A program made the translations under genes and the position numbers. The notes beneath the pieces were generated by a model. The model saw nothing but the letters and a program-made list of their open reading frames with translations. It did not search any database and was not told the origin of the DNA. 64,000 nt of DNA from CAJINA01 sp964636125 (GTDB lineage: Bacteria > Desulfobacterota > Desulfobacteria > Desulfobacterales > CAJINA01), in assembly GCA_964636125.1 (NCBI GenBank), contig CAZWPX010000001.1:124001-188000 (forward strand), in the 5' to 3' direction. Positions 45,151 to 54,444 of this stretch are shown piece by piece. The first letter of the stretch is position 1, and every line of letters starts with the position of its first letter.

Positions 45151-46518
45151 TCAGGGCGCTTTATACGCTTTCAGTTTTCTGCGCAATGTATTCAAGCCGA
45201 TTCCCAGCAGGCGCGCGGTCTGGGACTTGTTGCGCCCGGTCTGGCGGTAGGCAGCGAGGATATGTTCCTGTTCCACACGGGCCAGGGGTACGATGGCTTC
45301 GGAAAGGTGTGTTCCCGTACAGGTTTCAGCGGTTTTCTGCCTGAGTGCCTCCGGGAGGTGCAAGGTGGCGATGGGATTTCCCTGGGCTAGGTTTGCTGCG
45401 GACTGGACGATCGATTTCAGTTCGCGGACATTCCCGGGGTAATCATAGGCCATGAGGCAGCACTGGGCCTCTTCCTGCACCTGGATAGGATTGTGCCGGC
45501 CGCTGGCATCTTTTAGGAATCGGCTGATCAGCAGGGGGATGTCCTCGGTTCTTTCGCGTAAAGGCGGCAGGTGCAACCAGCCGCCGCGGATACGATAATA
45601 GAGGTCCTTGCGAAACTCCCGGCGCGATATTAACTGCTCGAGGTTTTCATTTGTGGCGGCGACAAAACGAATATCCGCTTTTTGGTTGAGGTTGGCCCCC
45701 AGCTTGATGAATTCGCCATCTTGCAGGACGCGCAGCAGCTTTCCCTGGAGGTCCATGGGCATGGTCCCGATTTCGTCCAGAAACACAGTGCCGCCTTCGG
45801 TGTGTTCAAGATACCCGCTACGGCCCTTTTCCGCCCCGGTAAAGGCGCCCCGGGTGTGACCAAAAAATTCCGACTCAAACAAGGTGGCCGATACCGAGGC
45901 CATGTTGACCGGCGTGAACCGGAATTTGGAGCGCGGACTGGCACAGTGAATCGCCTTGGCCAGCAGTTCCTTGCCGGTCCCGCTCTCCCCGGTAATCAGA
46001 ATCGGGACGTCACTCTGGGCGTGGAGCTCGGCTTCTTTGAGAAGACGGATCATTTTCGAAGATTGGGTGACGATGGGTTTGAAGGTGTCGGCATAGACCA
46101 ATTTGGGCAGGGTGCCCTTTTTTTCGATATCCAGGATGTCCAGCAGACGCTTGCGTTCCAGGGCGCGATTGATGGCCAGGGCCAGGGTGTCGCTGGCCAC
46201 CGGTTTTACCAGATAATCATAAGCCCCCTTGCGGAGGCATTCTACCGCTACGCTGGCCTCATTCACAGCGGTAATCATAATGCACTCGGTGGTCGGGCAG
46301 GTGTTCTTGATGTGTTCCAGCAGTTCCACGCCCTCCATCTCCGGCATGGTCATGTCGATCAGGGCAATGTCCGCACACTCGCCTTTACTGAAAGCAGTGG
46401 CGGCCTTCAGCGGGTTGCTCTCTAAAAGGACATTGGCAAAACCGATTTTCAATAGCTTTATCTTCAATATGGCCGTGAAATCTTCATCGTCATCCACAAC
46501 CAGGATGCTGTTGATCAT
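45151..46518 (-). CDS. NtrC-type sigma-54-dependent response regulator
   Basis: A 455-residue regulator. The receiver domain (residues ~1-120) starts SILVVDDDEDFT and has phospho-acceptor Asp in ADIALIDMTMPEMEG, Thr in MITAVNE and Lys in YLVKPV. The AAA+ domain has GESGTGKELLAKAIH, GAFTGAEKGRSG and GTVFLDEIG, and ends with YDYPGNVRELKSIVQSA. The Fis-type HTH is NKSQTARLLGIGLNTLRRKL. It is divergent from the metF-hdrA operon. The shared intergenic region holds a sigma-54 promoter and upstream dyads, making this the likely activator of that operon. No sensor kinase is adjacent. Confidence 0.94.
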   Translation of the reverse strand: MINSILVVDDDEDFTAILKIKLLKIGFANVLLESNPLKAATAFSKGECADIALIDMTMPEMEGVELLEHIKNTCPTTECIMITAVNEASVAVECLRKGAYDYLVKPVASDTLALAINRALERKRLLDILDIEKKGTLPKLVYADTFKPIVTQSSKMIRLLKEAELHAQSDVPILITGESGTGKELLAKAIHCASPRSKFRFTPVNMASVSATLFESEFFGHTRGAFTGAEKGRSGYLEHTEGGTVFLDEIGTMPMDLQGKLLRVLQDGEFIKLGANLNQKADIRFVAATNENLEQLISRREFRKDLYYRIRGGWLHLPPLRERTEDIPLLISRFLKDASGRHNPIQVQEEAQCCLMAYDYPGNVRELKSIVQSAANLAQGNPIATLHLPEALRQKTAETCTGTHLSEAIVPLARVEQEHILAAYRQTGRNKSQTARLLGIGLNTLRRKLKAYKAP

Positions 46519-46551
46519 GTTTTCCTTTCCTATAGAGCAGATGAGAGCAGG

Positions 46552-46641
46552 TGTTCCAAAATGGACCAGGCCAAATTGGAACAGTTTATACTAAGGTGAT
46601 GAAATTACAAGCCTTTATTTGTCAATATTGCCATTTTGGCA
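46552..46641. promoter_or_regulatory. Upstream activating sites (dyads) between the NtrC-type gene and metF
   Basis: TGTTCCAA (46552-46559) and TTGGAACA (46576-46583) form a perfect 8-bp inverted repeat with a 16-bp spacer. Within and beside it are three short dyads with a TKCCA/TGGMA-like core: TCCA-AAA-TGGA (46555-46565), CCAAATTGG (46571-46579) and TGCCA-TTT-TGGCA (46629-46641). They lie about 110-200 bp upstream of the sigma-54 promoter, the usual distance for enhancer sites of NtrC-family activators. Confidence 0.65.
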
Positions 46642-46751
46642 TATCGGGCCTGCTCTTTTCCTTCCATTAAGAAAACCCACCTCGGACTGCAAAGGCTTAT
46701 AACTACCTGAATAAATAAGAAATATCAAGAGTAGAAGCCTGCGGACACCTG

Positions 46752-46768
46752 CTGGCATGGCAATTGCG
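46752..46768 (+). promoter_or_regulatory. Sigma-54 promoter of the metF-hdrA operon
   Basis: CTGGCATGGCAATTGCG fits the -24/-12 consensus YTGGCACGRNNNTTGCW at 15 of 17 positions with correct GG-GC spacing. It lies about 80 bp upstream of the metF ATG, and a divergent sigma-54 activator gene flanks it. Confidence 0.8.
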
Positions 46769-46849
46769 ATGACAGGGGGTGAGCAACTTTGCCTGTTGCT
46801 CACGTTTTTTACAAATAAACTGAAGTCAATCCAAAACAGGGGATCCGCA

Positions 46850-47719
46850 ATGACGCTAAAAACAAAATTCGATGACGGGGGGTTTGCCATTCTGGCGGAG
46901 ATGGAGCCGCCCAAAGGGGTGGATGTTTCCGCGATGACAGACAACGCCATAAAAGTGAAGGGCCGGGTGGACGCCCTGGTGGTTCCGGAGATGAGCAACG
47001 CCGTCATGCGGATGAGCGCCCTGGGGGGCGCCATGATCCTGCAGTCCAAAGGGCTTGAAACGGTGATGCAGGTGAATTGCCGGGACCGCAACCGGATTGC
47101 CCTGCAGGCTGACCTGCTGGCCGCCTACGGCTGCGGTGTGACCAATGTCATGGCCGTTACCGGTGAAGATCCCAGTTTTGGCGACCACCACCAGGCCCGT
47201 TCGGTGTATGACATCGACCTGCTGGCCCTGCTGGGGGCCATCGATACGCTGGGGCAGGGCAAAGACCTGGCCGGCATCGAATTGGCGGGTGCGCCCGAGT
47301 TTCTGGTCGGGTCGACCAGCGATGCCGGTGCCCGGGGAAAATCTCTGGAACTCGAGCTGGAGGAGATGAAGAAAAAGGCCGATGCAGGGGCCTGCTTTTT
47401 CATCACTCCCCCGGTGTTTGATACGGGGGCCATTGCCCCGTTCATGAAAAAAGCCCGCGCCCTGAAGGCCCATATTATTCCCACGGTTTTACTGCTCAAG
47501 TCGCTGGGTATGGCCCGCTACATGGCCAAGAATATGGGACACATTTCCATTTCCGAAGAACTGATTGCCCGTATCCAGAAAGCCCCGGACAAAGTCAGGG
47601 AGTGTACGCTCATCGCATCGGAAACGGTGCGCAGTCTCAAACAGGAAGGGTTTAGCGGAGTGATGATCGCCACCATCGGGTGGGAGCATAAGCTTCCCGA
47701 AATTCTTGAAAAGGTATGA
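46850..47719 (+). CDS. metF: Methylenetetrahydrofolate reductase (MetF), first copy
   Basis: A 289-residue TIM-barrel flavoprotein that interconverts methylene-H4F and methyl-H4F. Visible are FAILAEMEPPKGVDVSAM (active-site Glu region), MQVNCRDRNRIALQADLLAA, NVMAVTGEDPSFGDHH, CFFITPPVFD, and IIPTVLLLKSLGMARYMAKN. The start at 46850 (CAGGGG upstream) gives a normal N-terminus; the longer frame runs over the promoter. First gene of the Hdr operon; its stop overlaps an upstream ATG of hdrA. Confidence 0.92.
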   Translation: MTLKTKFDDGGFAILAEMEPPKGVDVSAMTDNAIKVKGRVDALVVPEMSNAVMRMSALGGAMILQSKGLETVMQVNCRDRNRIALQADLLAAYGCGVTNVMAVTGEDPSFGDHHQARSVYDIDLLALLGAIDTLGQGKDLAGIELAGAPEFLVGSTSDAGARGKSLELELEEMKKKADAGACFFITPPVFDTGAIAPFMKKARALKAHIIPTVLLLKSLGMARYMAKNMGHISISEELIARIQKAPDKVRECTLIASETVRSLKQEGFSGVMIATIGWEHKLPEILEKV

Positions 47720-47730
47720 GGACGGAAACT

Positions 47731-50700
47731 ATGGAAGACAAAAGCGCTGTCATGAATGATGCCCCGGCCGGTGAGGCCGGGAAAGAGTTGTCAGGGGCTG
47801 TCATGGTTGTGGGTGGCGGGATTGCAGGCATGCAGTCGGCCCTCGACCTGGCCAATTCCGGCTACTATGTCTATCTGGTCGAAAAATCTTCCGCCATTGG
47901 TGGTCTCATGTCGCAATTGGACAAGACCTTCCCAACCAATGACTGTGCCATGTGAATTATTTCACCCAAACTGGTCGAGGTCGGCCGGCATCTGAACATT
48001 GAGCTTTTAACTGGCACCGAATTAATGGCACTGGATGGGGAATCCGGACACTTCTCAGCACGTGTGAAACAGCAGCCACGGTTCATTGATCTGGATAAAT
48101 GCACCAGCTGCGGCGAATGCGCCAAGGTCTGCCCCATCGGTGTTTCCGATAAGTACAACGAAGGCTTGTCTGAGCGCAAGGCCGCTTTCAAACAGTATGC
48201 CCAGGCGATTCCGGGCGCGTTTGCCATTGAGAAACGCGGTACCGCCCCGTGTCGGGCGACCTGTCCCGCCCACGTGAGTGTGCAGGGCTATATCGCCTTG
48301 ATCAATGCGGGCAAGTACAGGGAGGCGCTGGAGCTTTTCAAGCAGGACCATCCCTTTCCAGGTGTCTGCGGCCGAGTCTGCCACCACCCGTGTGAAGGGG
48401 TCTGCACCCGCAGTGACGTGGACCAGCCCCTGGCCATCCAGTACCTGCACCGCTTTCTGGCCGACTGGGAAATGGCCGACGAGAAGACCTTTGTGCCTGA
48501 AATCGCCGCGCCTAAAAATAAAAAGGTCGCCATCATCGGGGCCGGGCCCGCCGGCCTTACCTGCGCGTATTTTTTGGCCGCCGACGGCTACGCGGTGACG
48601 GTTTTTGAAAAGCTGCCCGTCCTGGGCGGCATGCTGACGGTCGGCATCCCCTCCTACCGTCTGCCCCGCAATATCATCGAAACTGAAATCCAGGTCATCA
48701 AGGACCTCGGGGTTGAATTCAAAACCGGCGTGGAGATTGGCAAAGATGTGACCGTCGAACAGCTGCGTAACGAAGGCTACAGCGCCTTTTTCATGGGGAT
48801 CGGCTCCCACGAGTGCAAGATCCTGGGGGTTCCCGGCGAAGACCTGGAAGGTGTTTTGCCCGGAGTCGATTTTTTAAGGGAATTCAATCTGGGTAATGCG
48901 GTGACCATCGGCGACCGGGTGGCCGTGATCGGCGGCGGCAACGTGGCCATGGATTCGGTGCGCACCTCCCTGCGTATCGGTGCATCCAAGCCCTTTGTGA
49001 TCTACCGGCGCAGCGAAGCCGAGATGCCTGCCGACGAAGTGGAGATCGAAGAGTGCCGGGAAGAGGGCATCGATATCATGACCCTGACCACCCCCATCCG
49101 GATCATTGGAGAGGGCGAACGGGTAAAAGCCATTGAATGTATCCGCATGGAACTGGGAGCGCCGGATGAAAGCGGCCGACGCCGCCCGGTGCCCGTGGAA
49201 GGCTCGGAGTTTGTCATCGAGGTGGACACGGTGATTCCCGCGATCGGCCAGGAGTCGGACTGGGCCTGCCTCACCGACGAGTGTGCCTGCACGCTCAGCG
49301 ACTGGGGTACCATGAATGTGGATGCGGTCACCCTGCAGACCAGCGACCCTGATATCTTCGCCGGCGGCGACGCGGTGACCGGCCCGGCCACCGTGGTGGA
49401 AGCCGTGGCTGCTGGCAAGGAGGCCGCCATTTCCATTCATCGCTTTATCCAGGGTGAAGACCTGCAGGCGGATCGGGAAACGCAGTGGCGCGGGGTGAAA
49501 GACGTGCCCACTGAGAACGTCAAATTGGTGCCCAAGCAGAGAATGCCGGCCCTGCAGCCGCCTGTCCGCCTGGATAACTTCCAGGAGGTTCAACTGGGAT
49601 TTGATGAAGCGATTACCACGACGGAAGCAGATCGCTGTCTGGCATGCGGTGTCTGCAGCGAGTGCTACCAGTGTGTTGATGCCTGTCTGGCCAACGCCGT
49701 AGATCACGAGCAGGTTGAAACCGAACGGGAAATAGCGATAGGTTCCGTGGTCCTCAGTCCCGGCAGTCGGCCGTTTGACCCTTCCGGGATGGATCCGTTC
49801 TACCACTACCAGACCAACCCCAACGTGCTCACCAGCCTGGAATTCGAGCGTCTGTTGAGTGCTTCAGGCCCCACCATGGGGCACCTGGTAAAACCTTCGG
49901 ATGAAAAAGAACCCAAAAAAGTGGCCTGGCTCCAGTGCGTGGGCTCCCGGGATACCAACCGGTGCAATAACGGATACTGCTCTTCGGTCTGCTGCATGTA
50001 CGCTATCAAAGACGCCATGATCGCCAAAGAACACGCCGCCGGAGACCTGGACTGCGCAATTTTCAACATGGACATTCGCACGTTCGGTAAGGAGTATGAA
50101 AAGTATTACAACCGGGCCAAGGACAAAGAAGGGGTGCGGTTTGTCAAAGCACGGGTGCATACCATTGATGAAGTCGGACCCGAACGCAATTTGCGCATCC
50201 GCTACGCCGGCGGCAATGGCGACGGTCTCCAGGAAGAGATCTTCGATATGGTGGTGCTGTCTGTCGGCCTGCAGGTGACCGAATCCGTGGCAGACCTGGC
50301 CAAACGGCTGGATGTGGCCCTGGACAAATATAATTTTGCGGTCACCAGGCCGTTTTCACCGGTTGAAACTTCCCGCCCGGGCGTCTTTGTCAGCGGGGTC
50401 CTCCAGGGTCCCAAAGATATTCCCAGTTCGGTTATCGAGGCCAGTGCCGCGGCCTGTCTGGCCGGGGGCGGCCTGGCCGCCGCCCGCGGCAGCCTCACCC
50501 GGAGCGTGGTCCTGCCGGATGAGATCGACGTCATCGGACAGGCGCCCAGGGTGGGCGTGTTTATCTGTGACTGCGGCATCAATATTGCCGGGGTGGTGGA
50601 TGTCCCGGCGGCCGTAGATTATGCCCGCTCATTGCCCGGTGTGGTTTTTGTCACCGAGAACCTTTTCACCTGTTCACAGGATTCCCAGGAGCAGATGAAA

Positions 50701-52212
50701 GTGATCATCAAAGAAAATCGCCTCAACCGGGTGGTCGTGGCGGCCTGTACACCTAAAACCCATGAGGGCATCTTTATGGATACTCTCGAGGCTTGCGGGT
50801 TGAATAAATATCTCTTCGAGATGGCCAACATCCGCAACCAGAATTCCTGGGTCCATGCCGATGAACCTGAAAAAGCCACCGAAAAGGCCAAGAGTCTCAT
50901 TAAAATGGCAGTTTCCCGGGCGACTATATTAACGCCCCTGAATGAAAAAATCATTCCGGTCAACCAGCGGGCGCTGGTGATTGGCGGTGGTGTGGCAGGC
51001 ATGAATGCAGCCTTGGGCCTGGCGAATCAGGGATTTGAAGTGGCGCTGATCGAAAAAGAGGCCACCCTGGGGGGCATGGCCAATCATCTCACCGAGACCA
51101 TCGAAGGCGATGATGTCGGTGCCTATGTGGCCAGCCTGTCCGGGCAGGTGGGCAAACATGAAAATATCCAGGTGCTCACCAACTCCCTGATAGTCGGGTT
51201 TTCCGGGTTTAAGGGCAATTTTACCACAGAGGTCCTGGTGGGACCCGGTATGTATGAACGAAAAATTGATCACGGGGCTGTGATCCTGGCCACCGGGGCT
51301 GTGGAATATGAGCCCAGTGAGTATCAATATGGGCAGAGTGACAAGGTTATCACCCAGGTGCAGCTGTCCCGGCGGATAAAAGAAAAGGGCACAGGAGACC
51401 TGAACCAGGTGGTGATGATTCAATGTGTCGGCTCCCGCAATGAAACCAGTCCCAATTGTTCCCGGATCTGCTGCCAGGCCGCAGTGAAAAATGCCCTGCA
51501 CATCAAGAAAGACAACCCGGAAACAGATGTCTATGTCCTGTATCGCGACATCCGCACCTATGGGCTGCTGGAAGATTACTACACCGAGGCGCGCCAGCTG
51601 GGGGTTCTCTTTTTCCGATTTGAGGCAGATGACCCGCCGGTGGTGGATACCGTGGACGGCAAGGTGACGGTGACCTTCAAGGATCACGTGCTCGGACGCT
51701 ACCTGCAAGCCACCCCCGACCTAGTGACCCTCAGTGCCGGGATGGTGCCGGAGGATACTGAGGAACTGGCTTCCATCGTAAAACTGGCCCGAACCCCGGA
51801 GGGCCATTTTATGGAAGCCCATGTCAAGCTCAGGCCGGTGGATATGGCCACCGAAGGGATTTTTGTGTGCGGGACCGCCCACAGTCCGAAACTGCTGCCC
51901 GAGTCCATCGCCCAAGCCTACGCGGCGGCCTCCCGGGCCACCACCTTTTTATCGCAGCCGCACCTGAAGCTGTCCGGGGTAACGGCCCATGTGAATCCGG
52001 ACAATTGTGCCTCCTGTCTGATCTGTGTACGTTCGTGCCCCTACGGCGTTCCCAAAATCAATGCGGACGGCGTGAGCGAGATTGATGAGGCCCTGTGCCA
52101 GGGCTGTGGTGTCTGTACGGCCGAATGCCCGGCCAAAACCATTGAGCTCGCCTGGTACGAGGACGAGCAATTGTTGTGCAAGGTGGAGTCGCTATTGGAA
52201 GGGGTTTTGTAA
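47731..52212 (+). CDS. hdrA: Giant selenocysteine-containing HdrA with GltD-like insertion and tandem HdrA halves
   Basis: A 1493-residue product, provided the in-frame TGA at 47953-47955 is read as Sec75. The TGA interrupts an otherwise continuous HdrA N-terminus (QLDKTFPTNDCAMU, then IISPKLVEVGRHLNIELL). HdrA of this type has Cys/Sec there. Order: FAD-binding HdrA start (22-60); ferredoxin CTSCGECAKVCPIG (~124); a GltD/NfnB-like NAD(P)H-FAD module (~166-590; CRATCPAHVSVQGYI, AIIGAGPAGLTCAYF, AVIGGGNVAMDSVR); a cluster CLACGVCSECYQCVDAC (~635); a second HdrA half from ~937; and two C-terminal ferredoxins (~1427, ~1456). It should accept electrons from MvhD and NAD(P)H and pass them to Hdr partners or ferredoxin. 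The ATG at 47716 is an alternative start. Confidence 0.92.
47971..47988 (+). promoter_or_regulatory. Predicted bacterial SECIS hairpin in hdrA
   Basis: CTGGTC (47971-47976) pairs with GGCCGG (47983-47988) with G-T wobbles around a GAGGTC loop. The loop starts 22 nt after the TGA. G in the loop and this distance suit SelB-dependent Sec insertion. Confidence 0.65.
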
Positions 52213-52255
52213 CTATGGATAAATTTATTTCCCAAGAGAAAGACGGAGGTTCTCA

Positions 52256-52687
52256 ATGACCAGGGAGTTTGAACCGATCATAATTTCATTTTGCTGCAAT
52301 TTCTGAGGGTATACCGCAGCGGACCTGGCAGGTTCCATGCGACTTTCATACCCGGCGAACATCAAAATTATAAGGGTGCCCTGTACCGGCAAGGTGGATA
52401 TCCTCCACATTCTGCGAGCCTTTGAAAAGGGGGCCGACGGTGTCTATGCCGTCGGGTGCATGGAGGGAGACTGCCATTTTAATTCCGGTAATTTCAGGGC
52501 CTGCAAACGGGTGGAGCAGGCCCAGAAAATCCTGGAGACCATTGGGGTCGGGGGAGAACGTGTGCAGATGTACAATCTCTCTTCCAGCGAAGCACCGCGC
52601 TTTGTGGAAATAGCCATTGAAATGGATACCCGGATCCGTGACCTGGGGCCCAACCCGATCAAGCTTGCCAAGGAAAAGGCTGCATGA
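52256..52687 (+). CDS. mvhD: Selenocysteine-containing MvhD-type electron-transfer subunit
   Basis: A 143-residue protein when the TGA at 52304-52306 is Sec17. The ATG at 52256 follows GACGGAGG and reads MTREFEPIIISFCCNFUGYT then AADLAG, the conserved N-terminus of MvhD/FlpD proteins, where the U position is usually Cys. The remainder has RVPCTGKVDILHILRAFEKG and YAVGCMEGDCHFNSGNFRA, typical of the family. MvhD carries a [2Fe-2S] cluster linking HdrA to a hydrogenase or other donor. A reading that starts after the TGA (52337) would lose the cluster ligands. It lies 43 nt after hdrA. Confidence 0.92.
52321..52335 (+). promoter_or_regulatory. Predicted bacterial SECIS hairpin in mvhD
   Basis: GGACCT (52321-52326) pairs with AGGTTC (52330-52335; one G-T pair) around a GGC loop that begins 21 nt after the TGA. 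Confidence 0.65.
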
Positions 52688-52712
52688 GCTGCCGGATGAT
52701 AAAGGAGGCTGT

Positions 52713-53381
52713 ATGATTGTTGCTGATAAAAAACCCATCGAAGAGATCATTGAGACGATTAAGGACTATTCCAAAATCCTGATCCTGGGATGCAACGAAT
52801 GTGTCACGGTCTGTGAGGCCGGCGGGAAAAAAGAGGTCGGTATCCTGGCTTCGGCCCTGCGGATGTATTTTCTCAACCGGGGCCTGGAGGTGAAGATCGA
52901 CGAAAACACCCTCGAGCGGCAGTGTGACCACGAATACCTGGATGAGATTCTGGATCAGGTAGATCAGTACGAGGCGGTGGTATCGCTGGCCTGCGGGGTC
53001 GGGGTGCAGTTTGCAGCTGAGAAATACGCCGACCTGCCTATTTTGCCCGGGGTCAATACCAGCTTTTTAGGGGCCACCGAAGAGCGCGGCCTGTGGACCG
53101 AAAGGTGCCAGGCCTGTGGTCAGTGTGTCCTGGCCAGCACCGGTGGTATCTGCCCGGTCTCACGCTGTGCCAAGCGGGTGTTGAACGGGCCGTGCGGCGG
53201 TTCAACCAACGGGAGCTGTGAAATCAACAAAGAGGTCGATTGTGCCTGGCAGCTGATAATCAACCGCCTCAAGGCACTGGATAAGATGGATACCTACGAA
53301 GAACTCAGCCCCCTCAAGGACTGGTCCACGGACAGGGCCGGGGGGCCCCGAAAAGTTATCAGGGAGGACGTGCAGCCATGA
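52713..53381 (+). CDS. metV: MetV (Fe-S/zinc partner of methylenetetrahydrofolate reductase)
   Basis: A 222-residue protein with LGCNECVTVCEAGGKKEV near the N-terminus and a Cys-rich end (CQACGQCVLASTGGICPVSR, LNGPCGGSTNGSCEI). This is the methylene-tetrahydrofolate reductase C-terminal domain family that forms MetFV in acetogens and connects MetF flavin chemistry to Hdr-type electron carriers. The ATG at 52713 has an AAAGGAGG site; the longer frame overlaps mvhD. Its stop overlaps the start of the second metF (ATGA), implying coupled translation. Confidence 0.9.
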   Translation: MIVADKKPIEEIIETIKDYSKILILGCNECVTVCEAGGKKEVGILASALRMYFLNRGLEVKIDENTLERQCDHEYLDEILDQVDQYEAVVSLACGVGVQFAAEKYADLPILPGVNTSFLGATEERGLWTERCQACGQCVLASTGGICPVSRCAKRVLNGPCGGSTNGSCEINKEVDCAWQLIINRLKALDKMDTYEELSPLKDWSTDRAGGPRKVIREDVQP

Positions 53382-54310
53382 AAACGAAAACAACGAGCAG
53401 ACTCGAAAAGGTCCTTGCCGCAGGCCATCTGGCCGTTACCTCCGAGTGTGGTCCCCCCCGGGGCAGCGATCCCGAAGTGATTGTTAAAAAAGCCAACCTG
53501 ATCAAGGATCACGTGGACGCGGTTAATATTACCGATAACCAGACGTCGGTTACAAGGATGTGCAGTCTGGCGGCCTGTATCCGGTTGAAACTTTTGGGCC
53601 TGGAACCGGTGCTGCAGATGGTGACCCGTGACCGGAACCGGATTGCCCTGCAGAGCGACATCCTGGGGGCCGCCTCTTTTGATGTGAATAACATCCTGTG
53701 CCTTTCCGGCGATCACCAGAGTTTCGGCGATTGCGGCCAGGGGCAGAATGTCCACGACCTGGACTCCATGCAGCTGCTGCAGACGGTGCGGCACATGCGG
53801 GATGAAGGCAAATTTCTCGGCGGCGACGATATTGCCCGGCCGCCGCAGATGTTTGCCGGCGCGGCCGCCAACCCGTTCGCAGATCCTTTTGAAATAAGAG
53901 TACCCCGGCTGGCCAAGAAAATCGCCGCAGGAGCGGAATTCATCCAGACCCAGTGTATCTACAATCTCGACAAGTTCGAAGAGTGGATGCAGGGGGTGCG
54001 TGACCGCGGCCTGCATGAAAAGGTCGCCATCCTCGCGGGGATGACGCCCATGAAGTCCGCCGGGATGGCCCGTTACATGAAAAACCGGGTGCCGGGGATG
54101 GATGTGCCGGATGAGGTGGTAAAACGCCTGGCGGATACCCCCAAGGAAAAACAGGCCGAAGAGGGTGTAAACATCTGTGTGGAGGCCATAGAGCGACTAA
54201 AAGAGGTTGAAGGGGTGCGTGGATTCCATGTCATGGCGATCGAGTGGGAGGAAAAAGTCCCGGAGATCGTTGAGCGGTCAGGGCTGTATCCCAGGCCGGC
54301 AGTAGACTGA
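53378..54310 (+). CDS. metF2: Methylenetetrahydrofolate reductase (MetF), second copy
   Basis: A 310-residue MetF homologue: LAVTSECGPPRGSDPEVIV (active-site Glu), MCSLAACIRLKLLGLEPVLQ, MVTRDRNRIALQSDILGAAS, ILCLSGDHQSFGD, EFIQTQCIYNLDKF and MTPMKSAGMARYMKNRVPGM. It is clearly diverged from the first copy at 46850. Coupling to metV by a 4-nt overlap suggests that this copy is MetV's main partner. Why the operon carries two MetF proteins is not clear. Confidence 0.92.
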   Translation: MKTKTTSRLEKVLAAGHLAVTSECGPPRGSDPEVIVKKANLIKDHVDAVNITDNQTSVTRMCSLAACIRLKLLGLEPVLQMVTRDRNRIALQSDILGAASFDVNNILCLSGDHQSFGDCGQGQNVHDLDSMQLLQTVRHMRDEGKFLGGDDIARPPQMFAGAAANPFADPFEIRVPRLAKKIAAGAEFIQTQCIYNLDKFEEWMQGVRDRGLHEKVAILAGMTPMKSAGMARYMKNRVPGMDVPDEVVKRLADTPKEKQAEEGVNICVEAIERLKEVEGVRGFHVMAIEWEEKVPEIVERSGLYPRPAVD

Positions 54311-54444
54311 GCCAGAGACGCTGCCCTGGAAGAAAATCTACCGTTTCTGGATATGCACGATTTAAGGTTTAATGACGTTGATAGTTGTCAGGTTTTCATA
54401 CCGAAGACCACAGCGACTCAGCCGTCAAGACAAAGGAGGTTGCC

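Noticed and set aside
48874..49806. Long antisense open frames within hdrA (and similar frames opposite other GC-rich genes)
   Set aside because: They are mirror frames of strongly conserved coding sequence, with no ribosome-binding sites or recognisable protein motifs.
52337..52687. Short mvhD starting at ATG 52337
   Set aside because: It would lose the conserved cluster-binding N-terminus that is encoded in frame upstream of the TGA with a good ribosome-binding site.
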